DNA from: Vibrio coralliilyticus ATCC BAA-450
Lineage (GTDB): Bacteria; Pseudomonadota; Gammaproteobacteria; Enterobacterales; Vibrionaceae
Length of the DNA: 64,000 nt
Reading direction: 5' to 3'
Assembly: GCF_000176135.1 (NCBI RefSeq)
Contig: NZ_ACZN01000015.1
Location: 682,001 to 746,000, forward strand
Positions 55,401 through 64,000 of this stretch are shown one piece after another (position 1 is the first letter of the stretch; every line of letters begins with the position of its first letter). The notes below the pieces were generated by a model that had not been told where the DNA came from, did not search any database, and was given only the letters and a program-made list of their open reading frames with translations. Made by a program: the position numbers and the translations under genes.

Positions 55401-56028
55401 GCAAAGGTGCCCCGGTTAAATAAGGGCTGATCTTTTTCAACAGTTCGGCAGGCGCCCCCCAAATTCGGCGCACTTCACCGGCGAGATTAAGCGGTAGTGG
55501 GTAGAAATTACGTCGCCAGTAGTCTGCCACAACCTGAGCTTTAAGGTGACTCTCATCAGTAATGAATTCGTTATTAAAGCGACTACCGGATTCAAACGCA
55601 TTTTGAGTCAACATGCGCTGACAAAAACCGTGAATCGTATAGACCGCCGCTTCGTCCATCTGCCTTTCCGCTTGAAGGAGAATTTCAGCCGCTTGAGAAT
55701 GATCGTCAATGGCTTCAAGCAAAGGTTGAATCACGGGATCACCGCTTTGACCACGAGAAAAGGCCAGCCGCGCATCATGAATTCGGGCTCGAATCCGGTC
55801 TCTCAGTTCGGCGGTCGCAGCCTCAGTAAAGGTCACCACCAGAATTTGGTCCACCGTTAGCGGCTGCTGGTGTTTACTTTCCGCACAGCCATGACCAAGC
55901 AACAACCTGAGGTACAGGCCAGCAATAGTGAAGGTTTTTCCGGTTCCGGCTGACGCCTCAATTAAACGCGCGCCATGAAGCGGAAAAGTCATGGTATCCA
56001 GTGACGTTACCATTGACGTGGATGTCAT
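52408..56028 (-). CDS. recB: Exonuclease V subunit RecB (helicase/nuclease)
   Basis: RecB is the 3'-5' helicase and sole nuclease of RecBCD and loads RecA after Chi. The 1206-aa protein has UvrD-type helicase motifs: Walker A EASAGTGKTFTIAGLYLRLL, MIDEFQDTDPLQY, GDPKQAIYGFRGAD, and VTIHKSKGLEYDLVFLPFVF. The C-terminal RecB-nuclease domain has the catalytic LDWKSNYLG. The ATG at 56028 has AAGGG upstream at a long spacing; an in-frame ATG five codons later is an alternative. Operon with recD. Confidence 0.97.
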   Translation of the reverse strand: MTSTSMVTSLDTMTFPLHGARLIEASAGTGKTFTIAGLYLRLLLGHGCAESKHQQPLTVDQILVVTFTEAATAELRDRIRARIHDARLAFSRGQSGDPVIQPLLEAIDDHSQAAEILLQAERQMDEAAVYTIHGFCQRMLTQNAFESGSRFNNEFITDESHLKAQVVADYWRRNFYPLPLNLAGEVRRIWGAPAELLKKISPYLTGAPLQLSVPAMQGSMADLYSQNLKQIDELKTIWREGQQDYLALISDSDVNKRSYTKKSLPAWLEAVDMWAASETTGYEYPDKLEKFAQNILQEKTPKGQAPSHPAFVAIEQFLAKPISLEAPLLAHAIEQCREMLAKAKQQKQWLSFDDLLTQLSAAIDEDDSELLTQRIRSLYPVAMIDEFQDTDPLQYSIFSRIYLEHPQCGLFMIGDPKQAIYGFRGADIFTYIKARNQVSSHFTLGTNWRSSSDMVAAVNQVFETPSSPFVYDDDIPFIPVKSSPNADKRQWMIDGQRQPAMTYWLQEAEEKPLAKGEYHQAMAQACADEIHRILSAAQSERAFFDDGKSQHAIQAGDIAVLVRTGSEGRMIKQALAEQGIASVYLSNRDSVFVSQVAEDLQRLLQAVLTPENDRALRASLASELFALDAGTLDKLNNDENEWENAINEFKEYRRLWSQRGVLPMLRSVMSKRHIAERLLEEDNGERSLTDFMHIGELLQQASQELDSDHGLLRWLAQAISDARNGLGGSEEQIQRLESERNLVQIVTIHKSKGLEYDLVFLPFVFSYREASEAKYYDSASDKTILDITKQDASLQQADKERLAEDLRLIYVALTRAVYGCFVGAAPLRNGRSTKEPTGVHHSAMGYLLQNGEPGGIADLTAALQQHAQELSCVQLADLPESVNEKLVTREAEKQALHANELQNEIDRNWRITSYSGLVKQGASHHFDDAVTDILLLDVDSSDEQQEEEQLEPEKNIFTFPKGARPGTFLHTLFEEVEFTESATSDSNSEIIVNLMESEQLDPAWLPILQQLVDTVLATPLDGKQLKLNQKQPAQRLVEMEFLLPIEILTAPALNRVIQRHDPLSAKAGDLGFHSTQGMLKGFIDLVFEHQGKYYVLDWKSNYLGDNVADYHGEALKTAMVDHRYDLQYQIYALALHRFLRTRVPNYDYQTHFGGVYYLFLRGMDGASEHGIFSARPTLEFLEDMDSLIDGRPIEPKQSSSGQMELL

Positions 56029-56283
56029 AAAATTCGTGCCCTTGATGCATTTATTCCAGATCCAAATGTGATCCAGACTTTAAAATGATATTTATCAATA
56101 AAAATCCCATTCAAGATAGGATTTTATGAGACCTCTCTCACGGCAAGCGGCGAGTCTTACCGATAGTATTCGCTGCACGACTTACGCAGGCAATACCTGA
56201 CGCTAAGCAACCGAATCATGGTCCCTCTGACCTGTGGCCGTACAGAAAACGCCCTACACCAATAATGATTTCCTGGCGGCCAC
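56029..56283. other. recB-recC spacer with terminator-like hairpin, no ptrA
   Basis: The 255-bp gap replaces ptrA, which in E. coli lies between recC and recB. AAAATCC pairs with GGATTTT around a 10-nt loop (about 56101-56124) with T5 following on the minus strand, a likely terminator of recC. The recBD pair should thus have its own promoter in the rest of the gap. No gene recognised. Confidence 0.5.
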
Positions 56284-59200
56284 CTACTTCTCTATCTCTT
56301 GATTATCTTTCACTGCCAGTCTCGGCGCTTGTAACACTAATGCCGTCAACGTCCTGACTTGCATCGCCAACTCATCGCTCCATTCAGGCCAGATACGAGC
56401 AATGTAAGCGTTCGCGCCTTCCCCATGACTAAGGTAACCATCGTTAAATGTGTCTGCCATTTTCTTGAGTGACTTTTCTTCATCATCAGCCCAATTACCA
56501 CGGCTAAAGCCCGCTTCTACACAAGCTAAAGCGGTATTCGGGAAGTACGTTAAAGGCGTTGTCATTCCCTGATAGAACAAGCGAACCAACTCTCCCAGCG
56601 TCGAGTGAGCAGCAGCCGCACTCTCGAGAGGCGGAAACGTGAGGTGCACGGCTCCTTCTTTGCGGTCATAACCCACCATATGCGAGCATTGCTGATGCCC
56701 CATCGCGTTCATAGCCAAATGATCGATCCAGACAGCAAGATAATCCTGAGCACGTATTCGCCCACTGCGAAAACGAACTAAGCCCGATTGATAGCTTTGA
56801 GTTAGCCAACCTGTCAGCTGAACAGGCTTTCCTTCTCCCAGCACATCAAAGGTCAGTTTCACTTCAAGATCGTCGCTCGGTGAGCCACATAACCAAGTGA
56901 GCTTTTCTACCAGCTCTTCAGCCTGTACTCGATTGGTTTCAAATTCGATATCACCAAATGCGCCTACTGGTAGCTTACCTTGAGCACGTTGATGTGCGAT
57001 GAAATCGTTAATGATAGCTTGCTGATCTCCTGCACCACTGAGCTGATGTTCAAGCAATAATTCCAACAGGCTATCGCGCATTTGGTAGCTTTCTAAGCCA
57101 TTGAGAACGAATGGCTCATCATCTTCCATTACAGGTAACGGAGGCTCAAACACCACCTTGAGACGGCGATTGAAGAAATACTGCACAGGTAAACGCCAGA
57201 AGCGTTGTAACTCAACCAAATCCAGCTCAAGCGGATAGACTGCATCCAATAGGTAATCACTTAACTGGCGATTGAACTGGCCACCAACCTGTCCTTGTCG
57301 ATTCGCCGCAGGCAACCACTCTTTAGCGTAACTGGCATTATGTTCAACAAAAGCACTCGGGCTAAACGGCACCATAGAGTGACTGGCACTAATACAGTTC
57401 AACAGGCGTTGACCCGATTCGTCCACTGCTAACGCTTCATCTCCTGCCAGACAGTAGTTTTGTTGGCAATATTCCATCAACTCAGACACCAATACTGACG
57501 GTACGCGCTCCGTATTGTCCTGAATCGAGCGACCCACATAGCTGATATAGAGCGTGTGTTGCGCTGACAACAAGGCTTCCAAAAATAGATATCGGTCATC
57601 ATCCCGACGAGAGCGGTCGCCGGGCTTCGCCCGGCCATTCATCAAATCAAACCCTTCAGGCGGAACCGTTCGCGGATAAATCCCATCGTTCATTCCAAGC
57701 AGGCAGACAGTGCGGAATGGGATCGAGCGCATTGGCATCAGAGTACAGAAATTCACTTGGCCTGCTAAGAAGCGCTGACTGACTCGGGTTCCGGAGAGTT
57801 TGTTGTGCAAGTATTGAGAGACAATATTTGGCGTCAGATCCTGCTCATACGCCGCTTCTTGAAGTTGATCTTTCAATGACGTCAACGTATCCCGAATAGA
57901 CTTAAGCGCCGCTTCTCCTTCCAGATCGACGCTAAAGAAGTCATCCAGCGCAACCGTCAAGGTTTCACGCCAGTGTTCAATGGACTGAGTCTGAGCCAAT
58001 TGGCTACGGTAATGGCTGACGGTTTCGATGAAATGAGCCAGTTTCCCCGCTAACTCTGCTCCCATCCCCTGGACCTGATTATAGGGGGACAACAGCCCGC
58101 TTTCGGTTTCCAGCAACCCAGCAGATTCAGGCATAGCGTAACCGAGCAACATGCGCTGAATGCCAAATTGCCAAGTGTTTTGCGAGGTTTCGGGCAAATC
58201 AAATTCTTCTCCAGTATGGTGATTGAGCCCCCAGCGAATGCCCGACTCTTCGACCCATTGTTTCGCTTGAATGAATTCATCTTCATTCAAACCAAATCGC
58301 GCCAAAATAGCAGGCGTTTCGAGCAATTCGAGTAACTCAGAAGCAAGGCAGCGAGTATTTGGCAAGTTCACAACCTGCATAAACGCATGCAAGATCGGGC
58401 TTTCCTGATCAGCCGTTCGGTCGGAGATGGAATAAGGGATAAATCGTTCACCCGGCGCATTACCAAACACCGCCTGAATGGCCGGACTGTAGGCATTAAT
58501 ATCCGCCACCATAACAATGATATCGCGTGGTTTTAGGCTTGGATCGGCATCAAACATCGCCAGCAACTGATCATGCAGTACTTCCACTTCACGCATTGGA
58601 CTGTGGCAAGCATGCAATGAGACCGAGCGATCCCACTCATCAATCACTTGCTTGTGATGGCTGTCATCGAGGGTATTGTCATCCTGATGCTCTTCAAGAT
58701 TAAGGATATCGGCCTGTAAATGGTGTAACAGAGAGTCACGCTCAATATCAACGAAAGCTTCAATTTCATGAGACTCCAGTTGAGACAGTAAATACATGTT
58801 GTCCCTGCCCAACTTGCCCATTGACGCGAGTAAGCTGTTGCCCACCACATTGGTGTGCAGTTCGTCATCAAGGTTTTGCTCAATATCGCCTTTCAGCTGC
58901 TGTGTTTCACCTTCGAGCTCGGAATGGTCTTGCTTCCATACCAGATGTTGTCGATGCCGAGCAGCCAAGCGCGCGAGGTATTTACGATCGCGTACCTCGC
59001 CCCAGTAGTAACGACAGGGGTTAGTAAACATCAGATGGACATCAATATGCTCACCGATGGCTTTCAGCGCATCCATGTAGCGAGGAGGTAGCGAAGTGAT
59101 GCCAAACACAAACAATCGCTTCGGCAGATGATCAAACTTACCGCTGTAGTTTTCCAGCGTATCGATGAAGTGTTCGTAAAGGTTGGCACGATGATAGGGC

Positions 59201-59745
59201 GACTGCCCTAGCTCAATAGTGTGATCGTACAGTGCCTGCCACAGAATAGGCTGCCAGCTATGTTCTTCTTCCAACTCAGCTACAACTTGGCCTGCTTCCC
59301 AACTGGCAATCCACTCAGGGCGATAAACCAGATAGCCGTCGAAAATATCAGCGATTTTTTCGGCAAGTTGATAGAGCTTACTCTGATCATCGTCATCCAC
59401 TAGGTAGCGCTTAAGTGCCTCAAACTCCACCTGTTCAAGAAGGCTGGGAAGAATAAACATTAACTTCCAGGTCATGGCTTCTTTGTTGAAGGCGCTTCGC
59501 TGTGGCACATCAGGCAACACCTGAGTGAACATATTCCAGATGAAGGTGGCAGGCAGCGGGAATTCAATGTTTGCGGCAACACCAAACTCTTTAGCGAGCT
59601 CCATTTTCAGCCATTGCGACATACCCGGACTCTGAACCAGAATTTGCTCTTGTTCGAATGGGTTTTCTAATGGATTGAGCCGAACCAACTCGACGAGTAA
59701 GGATTTTAAAACGTCAACTTGGTTGGAATGGTAGACAGTAAACAA
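56284..59745 (-). CDS. recC: Exonuclease V subunit RecC
   Basis: RecC holds the RecBCD complex together and recognises Chi. The 1153-aa protein starts MFTVYHSNQVDVLKSLLVEL. It has the degenerate SF1-helicase-like fold with VQSPGMSQWLKMELAKEFGV, FVFGITSLPPRYMDAL and LLGMNDGIYPRTVPPEGFDL. A C-terminal nuclease-like region is inactive in the family. Slightly longer than the E. coli subunit but intact. It is transcribed toward recB but separated by a terminator-like hairpin. Confidence 0.97.
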   Translation of the reverse strand: MFTVYHSNQVDVLKSLLVELVRLNPLENPFEQEQILVQSPGMSQWLKMELAKEFGVAANIEFPLPATFIWNMFTQVLPDVPQRSAFNKEAMTWKLMFILPSLLEQVEFEALKRYLVDDDDQSKLYQLAEKIADIFDGYLVYRPEWIASWEAGQVVAELEEEHSWQPILWQALYDHTIELGQSPYHRANLYEHFIDTLENYSGKFDHLPKRLFVFGITSLPPRYMDALKAIGEHIDVHLMFTNPCRYYWGEVRDRKYLARLAARHRQHLVWKQDHSELEGETQQLKGDIEQNLDDELHTNVVGNSLLASMGKLGRDNMYLLSQLESHEIEAFVDIERDSLLHHLQADILNLEEHQDDNTLDDSHHKQVIDEWDRSVSLHACHSPMREVEVLHDQLLAMFDADPSLKPRDIIVMVADINAYSPAIQAVFGNAPGERFIPYSISDRTADQESPILHAFMQVVNLPNTRCLASELLELLETPAILARFGLNEDEFIQAKQWVEESGIRWGLNHHTGEEFDLPETSQNTWQFGIQRMLLGYAMPESAGLLETESGLLSPYNQVQGMGAELAGKLAHFIETVSHYRSQLAQTQSIEHWRETLTVALDDFFSVDLEGEAALKSIRDTLTSLKDQLQEAAYEQDLTPNIVSQYLHNKLSGTRVSQRFLAGQVNFCTLMPMRSIPFRTVCLLGMNDGIYPRTVPPEGFDLMNGRAKPGDRSRRDDDRYLFLEALLSAQHTLYISYVGRSIQDNTERVPSVLVSELMEYCQQNYCLAGDEALAVDESGQRLLNCISASHSMVPFSPSAFVEHNASYAKEWLPAANRQGQVGGQFNRQLSDYLLDAVYPLELDLVELQRFWRLPVQYFFNRRLKVVFEPPLPVMEDDEPFVLNGLESYQMRDSLLELLLEHQLSGAGDQQAIINDFIAHQRAQGKLPVGAFGDIEFETNRVQAEELVEKLTWLCGSPSDDLEVKLTFDVLGEGKPVQLTGWLTQSYQSGLVRFRSGRIRAQDYLAVWIDHLAMNAMGHQQCSHMVGYDRKEGAVHLTFPPLESAAAAHSTLGELVRLFYQGMTTPLTYFPNTALACVEAGFSRGNWADDEEKSLKKMADTFNDGYLSHGEGANAYIARIWPEWSDELAMQVRTLTALVLQAPRLAVKDNQEIEK

Positions 59746-59839
59746 AATGCACTCACACTATTCTTGCCGCAATTGGGTTGAGATTAGCATAAGTGCATAG
59801 CTTTCTTGATAATTATACGCTTGTCAGTGCATCAAAAGG

Positions 59840-60808
59840 TTACGCATTACGCACTATGACCTTATGAGGCTGATAGAAGCTGAAGTAACGCCATGCTACA
59901 TACCCTACAACTCCAGTCGCCACTAACAGCTCCAGACTCGCTAGAGTATGCACCTGCTCAACATACCGAGCGTCAATACCTGTCTGCTGCATCCACCCTG
60001 CTAGCTTAAATAACGCAGTTGAGCCTATAACCATCGGGAAAGTAAACGCGGCATAACCAGGGCTAAATGGTAACCTCAGCAATCTGAAAAATGCGAGGTA
60101 GATAATCGCTGTCATCAATACACCAATGCCAAACAACAAACCAACAATCACAGGCGATGGCTGTGCTGAAACTGTCAGGTATCCTGCCAGCGATAAGCTC
60201 GCGGGTGCAGCCATAATGGCTAAGGTTGGCTTGGCTGCATCAGGCACCTGATGGGTAAACATAAAGCGATAAATCATCATTGGTAGCATCACAGAATACG
60301 CCAACATGCCGAATATCAATGCACCATGCGCAATCACAGCCAAGTCAGGGTTCCCCGAAAACGAAACATCCGCGACAATAATGCCCACAGGTGGTACAAA
60401 CCAGCTTGGCACCATGTGATGCAGTTCAAACTCCTGAATTCGGTGGTAGATAAAGCTGACAAGGAAAACAATATGCAGGCCAACCGCTCCTAGCCAAAGC
60501 ACATCACCCATCACTGGGGAAAAATGGCCGAGTGAATTCGACACCACCATAGTGCCCATAGCGAATGTAGGGACGACACTACCAACAACAGGATGCGCCA
60601 AGTCCTGATTCAGCAGATGTCTATGAAACAGAAATTTGACCGCCAGAACCACGAGTAACACACTTGCTATCGCTGCCCCGCCCAACTGGCCATAACCATT
60701 TAAAGGCGCAAAGTTCTCCCAGCACCAACCTAAACTGGCAATCCCTAGCGCTAATCCTGCCATAGGTGTCGGTGCACCCATCACTTTTGCTTTTGTCGCT
60801 TGAATCAT
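59840..60808 (-). CDS. TDT-family carrier (tellurite-resistance/dicarboxylate transporter)
   Basis: A 322-aa inner-membrane protein with about ten spans of the TDT/SLAC1-like fold. Recognisable segments are PTPMAGLALGIASLGWCWEN near the N-terminus, PTFAMGTMVVSNSL and FPMVIGSTALFKL. The family includes TehA and the malate exporter Mae1. The substrate here is not known. The second of two adjacent ATGs (60808) is chosen, as GAGG then lies five bases away; the first is at 60811. It is divergent from a LysR gene, its probable regulator. Confidence 0.85.
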   Translation of the reverse strand: MIQATKAKVMGAPTPMAGLALGIASLGWCWENFAPLNGYGQLGGAAIASVLLVVLAVKFLFHRHLLNQDLAHPVVGSVVPTFAMGTMVVSNSLGHFSPVMGDVLWLGAVGLHIVFLVSFIYHRIQEFELHHMVPSWFVPPVGIIVADVSFSGNPDLAVIAHGALIFGMLAYSVMLPMMIYRFMFTHQVPDAAKPTLAIMAAPASLSLAGYLTVSAQPSPVIVGLLFGIGVLMTAIIYLAFFRLLRLPFSPGYAAFTFPMVIGSTALFKLAGWMQQTGIDARYVEQVHTLASLELLVATGVVGYVAWRYFSFYQPHKVIVRNA

Positions 60809-60915
60809 CATTGCCTCACATTCTTTCTTCTACAGAGACAATAATACGCTTGCTAAATGTTCGAATATATCTAATTATTTAAAACACTCGTTCAGAATAG
60901 TTTAACGTTATTATT

Positions 60916-61803
60916 ATGGCTGCCAATATCTCCCTTAAACAGTTGAAAGTGTTCATTGCCATTACTCAGCACGACACATTGACTGCCGCCTCGGAAGCGC
61001 TGTTTTTATCCAAAGCCGCCGTCAGTATGGCGTTATCAGAACTGGAGAAACAGCTCGGTCACTCATTATTTGATCGGGTCAATAATCGCCTTGTTCTCAA
61101 TCAGGAGGGGCAAAAACTACTGCCACTGGCAGACGAGCTATTGCATCGCGCTCAGGATATCGACCAGCTGTTTGACGGTGACCAAACCCTAAGCGGGCTG
61201 CTCAGAATTGGCGCCAGTGATACGATTGGTAATCAAGTCGCCCCTTATATGCTCAACCAATTTCGCCAGCAGACAGGCCACAAATCGCAGAGCTTATTTA
61301 TTTCAAACTCTGCTTTGATCTGCGAAAAACTGGTCGACTATGAGCTGGATCTGGCATTAATAGAAGGCAAAACCTTACATCCTCAACTAATTTCCACTCA
61401 GTTTGGTCAAGATGAAATGTGTGTCATTTGTGCGCCAGATTCTCCCTTTGCTAAATCTCCTCAACACCCAATCGGAGAGCTGGAAAACAGCGAATGGATT
61501 CTGCGCGAGCCCGGTTCGGGTTCACGGGAGTTTTTCTTACGCGTGATTGCACCACGCCTTGAACACTGGCAAGAAGCGTTTCAGCTCAACACCACTGAAG
61601 CACTGATCAACAGCGTTTCTGCTGGCCTCGGCCTGGGCTGTTTATCGCGCTTGTCGGCGGAACCCGCGATTCGTAGTGGTCGAGTGGTCGAACTGACGTT
61701 ACCGCTGGATATGAAAAGGCGCTTCTGGTTGCTGGTACACAAAGAAAAGTATCAAAGCCCGCTACTCAAATCCTTCATCGACTTCTGTCATAACTGGCAA
61801 TAA
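60916..61803 (+). CDS. LysR-family regulator divergent from the TDT carrier
   Basis: A 295-aa LysR-type regulator. The HTH contains ITQHDTLTAASEALFLSKAA and VSMALSELEKQLGHSLFDR. The effector domain covers about 90-295, with RIGASDTIGNQVAPYML at its start and a conserved ILREPGSGSREFF segment like that of YeiE and CysB-like proteins. It probably controls the divergent TDT gene from the 107-bp spacer. The effector is unknown. Confidence 0.9.
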   Translation: MAANISLKQLKVFIAITQHDTLTAASEALFLSKAAVSMALSELEKQLGHSLFDRVNNRLVLNQEGQKLLPLADELLHRAQDIDQLFDGDQTLSGLLRIGASDTIGNQVAPYMLNQFRQQTGHKSQSLFISNSALICEKLVDYELDLALIEGKTLHPQLISTQFGQDEMCVICAPDSPFAKSPQHPIGELENSEWILREPGSGSREFFLRVIAPRLEHWQEAFQLNTTEALINSVSAGLGLGCLSRLSAEPAIRSGRVVELTLPLDMKRRFWLLVHKEKYQSPLLKSFIDFCHNWQ

Positions 61804-61806
61804 AAA

Positions 61807-61835
61807 AAGGCAGCCCCAATCACCAGGGCTGCCCT
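61807..61835 (-). terminator. Strong terminator of the RND pump gene
   Basis: GGCAGCCC (61809-61816) pairs with GGGCTGCC (61826-61833). Outer A/T bases extend the stem, and the minus strand continues with T7. It also lies just past the LysR stop and can serve both genes. Confidence 0.88.
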
Positions 61836-61858
61836 TCTAATCACTCAAATCAGAGAGA

Positions 61859-64000
61859 TCAGACAGTGGATTCATTTGCAGGCTCAAGCGCCAATTTTTG
61901 TTCCTCTTGCTTCTGCTTAGCTGGGCTACGTTTTGCCAGCACGTAATAGAACAGTGGCGTGAGTAACAGACCAAATACCGTGACACCAATCATGCCAGAG
62001 AACACTGCGATCCCCATGGCTTGTCGCATTTCAGCACCCGCACCGGTAGAGAACACCATAGGTACGACCCCCATAATGAAAGCGATCGATGTCATCAGAA
62101 TCGGGCGTAAACGCAGACGCGATGCCTCTAGAACCGCCTCCATGACAGTACGACCTTTGTCCTGCAACTCCTTAGCAAATTCAACGATCAGGATAGCGTT
62201 CTTCGTCGCCAGACCAACCAGTACAATCAGACCAATCTGGGTAAAGATGTTGTTATCGCTACCCCACATGATCACACCACTGATCGCCGACAATAATGTC
62301 ATCGGGATAATCAATATGATCGCCATAGGTAAACGAACACTTTCATATTGAGCCGCCAGCACAAGAAACACCAACAAGATTACCAGAGGGTAAATCAGCG
62401 TAGCAGTATCACCAGCCAACTTCTGCTGGTAGGTCAGCTCTGTCCACTCATACGTCATGCCAATAGGTAAAGTCTCAGCAAGGATCTGCTCAATCGCTGC
62501 CTGCGCCTCACCTGAGCTAAAGCCTGGCATTGGGCTACCGTTCACTTCAGCCGTCGTATACGCGTTGTAATGCATCACACGATCTGGGCCTGCGCTGTAG
62601 TTAACATCAACAAAAGCCCCCAGAGGAATCATATCGCCATCGGCATTGCGAACCTTAAGCTGACGGATTTGCTCTGGTGTCTGACGGAACTCTTCATCAG
62701 CCTGAACATTGACCTGATAAGTTCGGCCAAAACGGTTGATGTCGTTGACATAGGTACTACCCATGTAGGATTGAAGTGTAGAGAACACATCGTCAAGAGA
62801 CAGATCCTGCTTGAGTGCTTTGGTACGATCGACGTCCAGATCAAGCTGAGGCACATTAACCTGATAGCTTGAGAATACGCCAGTCAATGCTGGATGCGCC
62901 CAAGCTTTCATGATCACTTGTTGAGTGACACCATACAAAGCTTCATAGCCATGGTTTGCTCTGTCCTGAATTTGGAGACGGAAGCCACCAATAGTACCCA
63001 GCCCCTGTACAGGCGGTGGTGGGAAAATAGCGATAAAGGCATCTGGAATCGAAGCGAACTTCTGGTTAAGCTGCATCGCAATCGCGTTGGCACTCAAGCT
63101 TGGATCTTGACGCTCATCAAAGTCGGCCAATGGTGTAAACACAATGCCGCTATTCGGGCTATTGGTGAAGCCATTGATGCTCAGTCCTGGGAAAGCTACA
63201 GAGTGTTCGACCCCCGGCTGCGCCAGTGCGATTTCCGACATTTCACGAATCACCGCTTCAGTTCGATCCAGTGATGCTGCATCTGGTAATTGTGCAAACG
63301 CCACCAGATATTGCTTATCCTGCCCCGGTACGTAGCCCGTAGGAGTCTGATCAAACTGATAAGCTGTCAAGCCAAGCAAGCCAACATACATCAAGCCAAT
63401 CAAGGCCCCTAAACGGATGGTCTTGGTCACCGCGTAGCCGTATACCATAGCACCACGATTAAATAGCTTATTGAACGGTGCAAAGATAAAGCGGCCAAAC
63501 AATCTGTCCATAGCGCGGGTTAACCAGTCTTTCGGCTGATCGTGACCACGTAGCAATAGCGCTGATAACGCAGGACTTAAGGTCAGCGAGTTAATCGCTG
63601 AAATAAAGGTTGAGATAGTAATCGTCAAAGCGAACTGTTTATAGAATTGCCCGGTTAGACCAGACATAAACGCCGTCGGGATAAATACCGCCGCCAAGAC
63701 TAAGGTCGTTGCAACGATTGGCCCCGTTACTTCTCGCATCGCTTTTTCAGTCGCGGCAATCGGTGCTAAACCTTCTTCAATATTCCGCTCAACGTTTTCG
63801 ACGACAACAATGGCGTCATCGACGACAATACCAATCGCCAATACCAGACCAAACAGGGACAAGGCATTGAGCGAGAACCCCATCAGATACATAAAGGCAA
63901 ACGTACCAACCAGTGATACAGGTACTGCTACCAATGGAATGATCGAAGCGCGCCAAGTCTGCAAGAATAGAACGACAACCAGTACCACCAGCAAGACAGC
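61859..64000 (-). CDS. RND-type multidrug efflux permease (N-terminal part outside window)
   Basis: A HAE1-family inner-membrane pump of the AcrB type, driven by protons and working with a periplasmic adaptor and outer-membrane channel. About 714 C-terminal residues are visible; roughly the first 300-350 lie beyond 64000. The TM4 segment VVDDAIVVVENVERNIEEG carries the paired Asp residues of the proton relay. Other family marks are AVFIPTAFMSGLTGQFYKQF, FPPPPVQGLGTIGGF and VGLATKNAILIVEFAKEL. It ends in a charged tail. The adaptor gene is presumably upstream of it, outside the window. Confidence 0.94.
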   Translation of the reverse strand, partial: AVLLVVLVVVLFLQTWRASIIPLVAVPVSLVGTFAFMYLMGFSLNALSLFGLVLAIGIVVDDAIVVVENVERNIEEGLAPIAATEKAMREVTGPIVATTLVLAAVFIPTAFMSGLTGQFYKQFALTITISTFISAINSLTLSPALSALLLRGHDQPKDWLTRAMDRLFGRFIFAPFNKLFNRGAMVYGYAVTKTIRLGALIGLMYVGLLGLTAYQFDQTPTGYVPGQDKQYLVAFAQLPDAASLDRTEAVIREMSEIALAQPGVEHSVAFPGLSINGFTNSPNSGIVFTPLADFDERQDPSLSANAIAMQLNQKFASIPDAFIAIFPPPPVQGLGTIGGFRLQIQDRANHGYEALYGVTQQVIMKAWAHPALTGVFSSYQVNVPQLDLDVDRTKALKQDLSLDDVFSTLQSYMGSTYVNDINRFGRTYQVNVQADEEFRQTPEQIRQLKVRNADGDMIPLGAFVDVNYSAGPDRVMHYNAYTTAEVNGSPMPGFSSGEAQAAIEQILAETLPIGMTYEWTELTYQQKLAGDTATLIYPLVILLVFLVLAAQYESVRLPMAIILIIPMTLLSAISGVIMWGSDNNIFTQIGLIVLVGLATKNAILIVEFAKELQDKGRTVMEAVLEASRLRLRPILMTSIAFIMGVVPMVFSTGAGAEMRQAMGIAVFSGMIGVTVFGLLLTPLFYYVLAKRSPAKQKQEEQKLALEPANESTV

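Noticed and set aside
56103..56283. Integron attC-like or small RNA element in the recB-recC spacer
   Set aside because: No attC core sites or extended pairing beyond the simple terminator could be made out.

Overview
The window is Vibrionaceae chromosome, most likely a marine Vibrio. The strongest sign is the conserved gammaproteobacterial block guaA-guaB / xseA-yfgJ / der-bamB-yfgM-hisS-ispG-rodZ / rlmN, followed by csdE, tcdA, mltA, argA and recD-recB-recC. Vibrio-type additions include a DUF2850 protein, CheV, chitinase, a subtilisin-like exoprotease and a BCCT osmolyte carrier. No rRNA, tRNA, CRISPR array or complete insertion sequence was found.

Layout. Positions 1-7100 are an AT-rich accessory region. 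It holds the start of a type I methyltransferase gene (hsdM, cut by the window edge), a serine recombinase, a tyrosine integrase, a zinc-ribbon HTH protein, an AlpA-type regulator, two proteins of unknown function and a HigA-like antitoxin. The 10-bp direct repeat TTGATACCAG at 2019-2028 and 7026-7035 brackets the integrase-to-higA part and may mark the ends of a 5-kb integrative element. Between the two recombinases lies a cluster of GGTATCA heptamers in both orientations, possibly a recombination site or operator.

Positions 7188-29300 are a mixed set of lifestyle genes. They comprise an M15 peptidase, a soluble PAS-PAS chemoreceptor, an MscS-type channel, a BCCT carrier, a GH24 lysozyme, and a secreted S8 protease followed by a separate protein resembling that protease's own propeptide. 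Then come plsC, cheV, metY, a pentapeptide-repeat potassium channel, a D-amino acid module (LysR regulator, dadA, AgcS symporter), an acetate permease and a GH19 chitinase.

Positions 29563-50306 are housekeeping. They cover GMP synthesis (guaB, guaA) with candidate PurR sites, exonuclease VII, ribosome and outer-membrane assembly (der, bamB, yfgM), hisS, ispG, rodZ, rlmN, sulfur transfer and tRNA modification (csdE, tcdA), mltA and argA. The pilF/pilW gene expected between rodZ and rlmN is absent. Positions 50306-59745 encode RecBCD, without ptrA between recC and recB. The right end has a TDT carrier with a divergent LysR gene, and an RND efflux pump gene cut by the window edge.

Most useful leads: the protease with its orphan I9-like partner; the candidate 5-kb island and its unknown cargo; the GGTATCA cluster; a 52-bp hairpin with 15-bp perfect arms between der and bamB; a consensus CRP site next to metY; and a PurR-like box in the guaB-guaA spacer.
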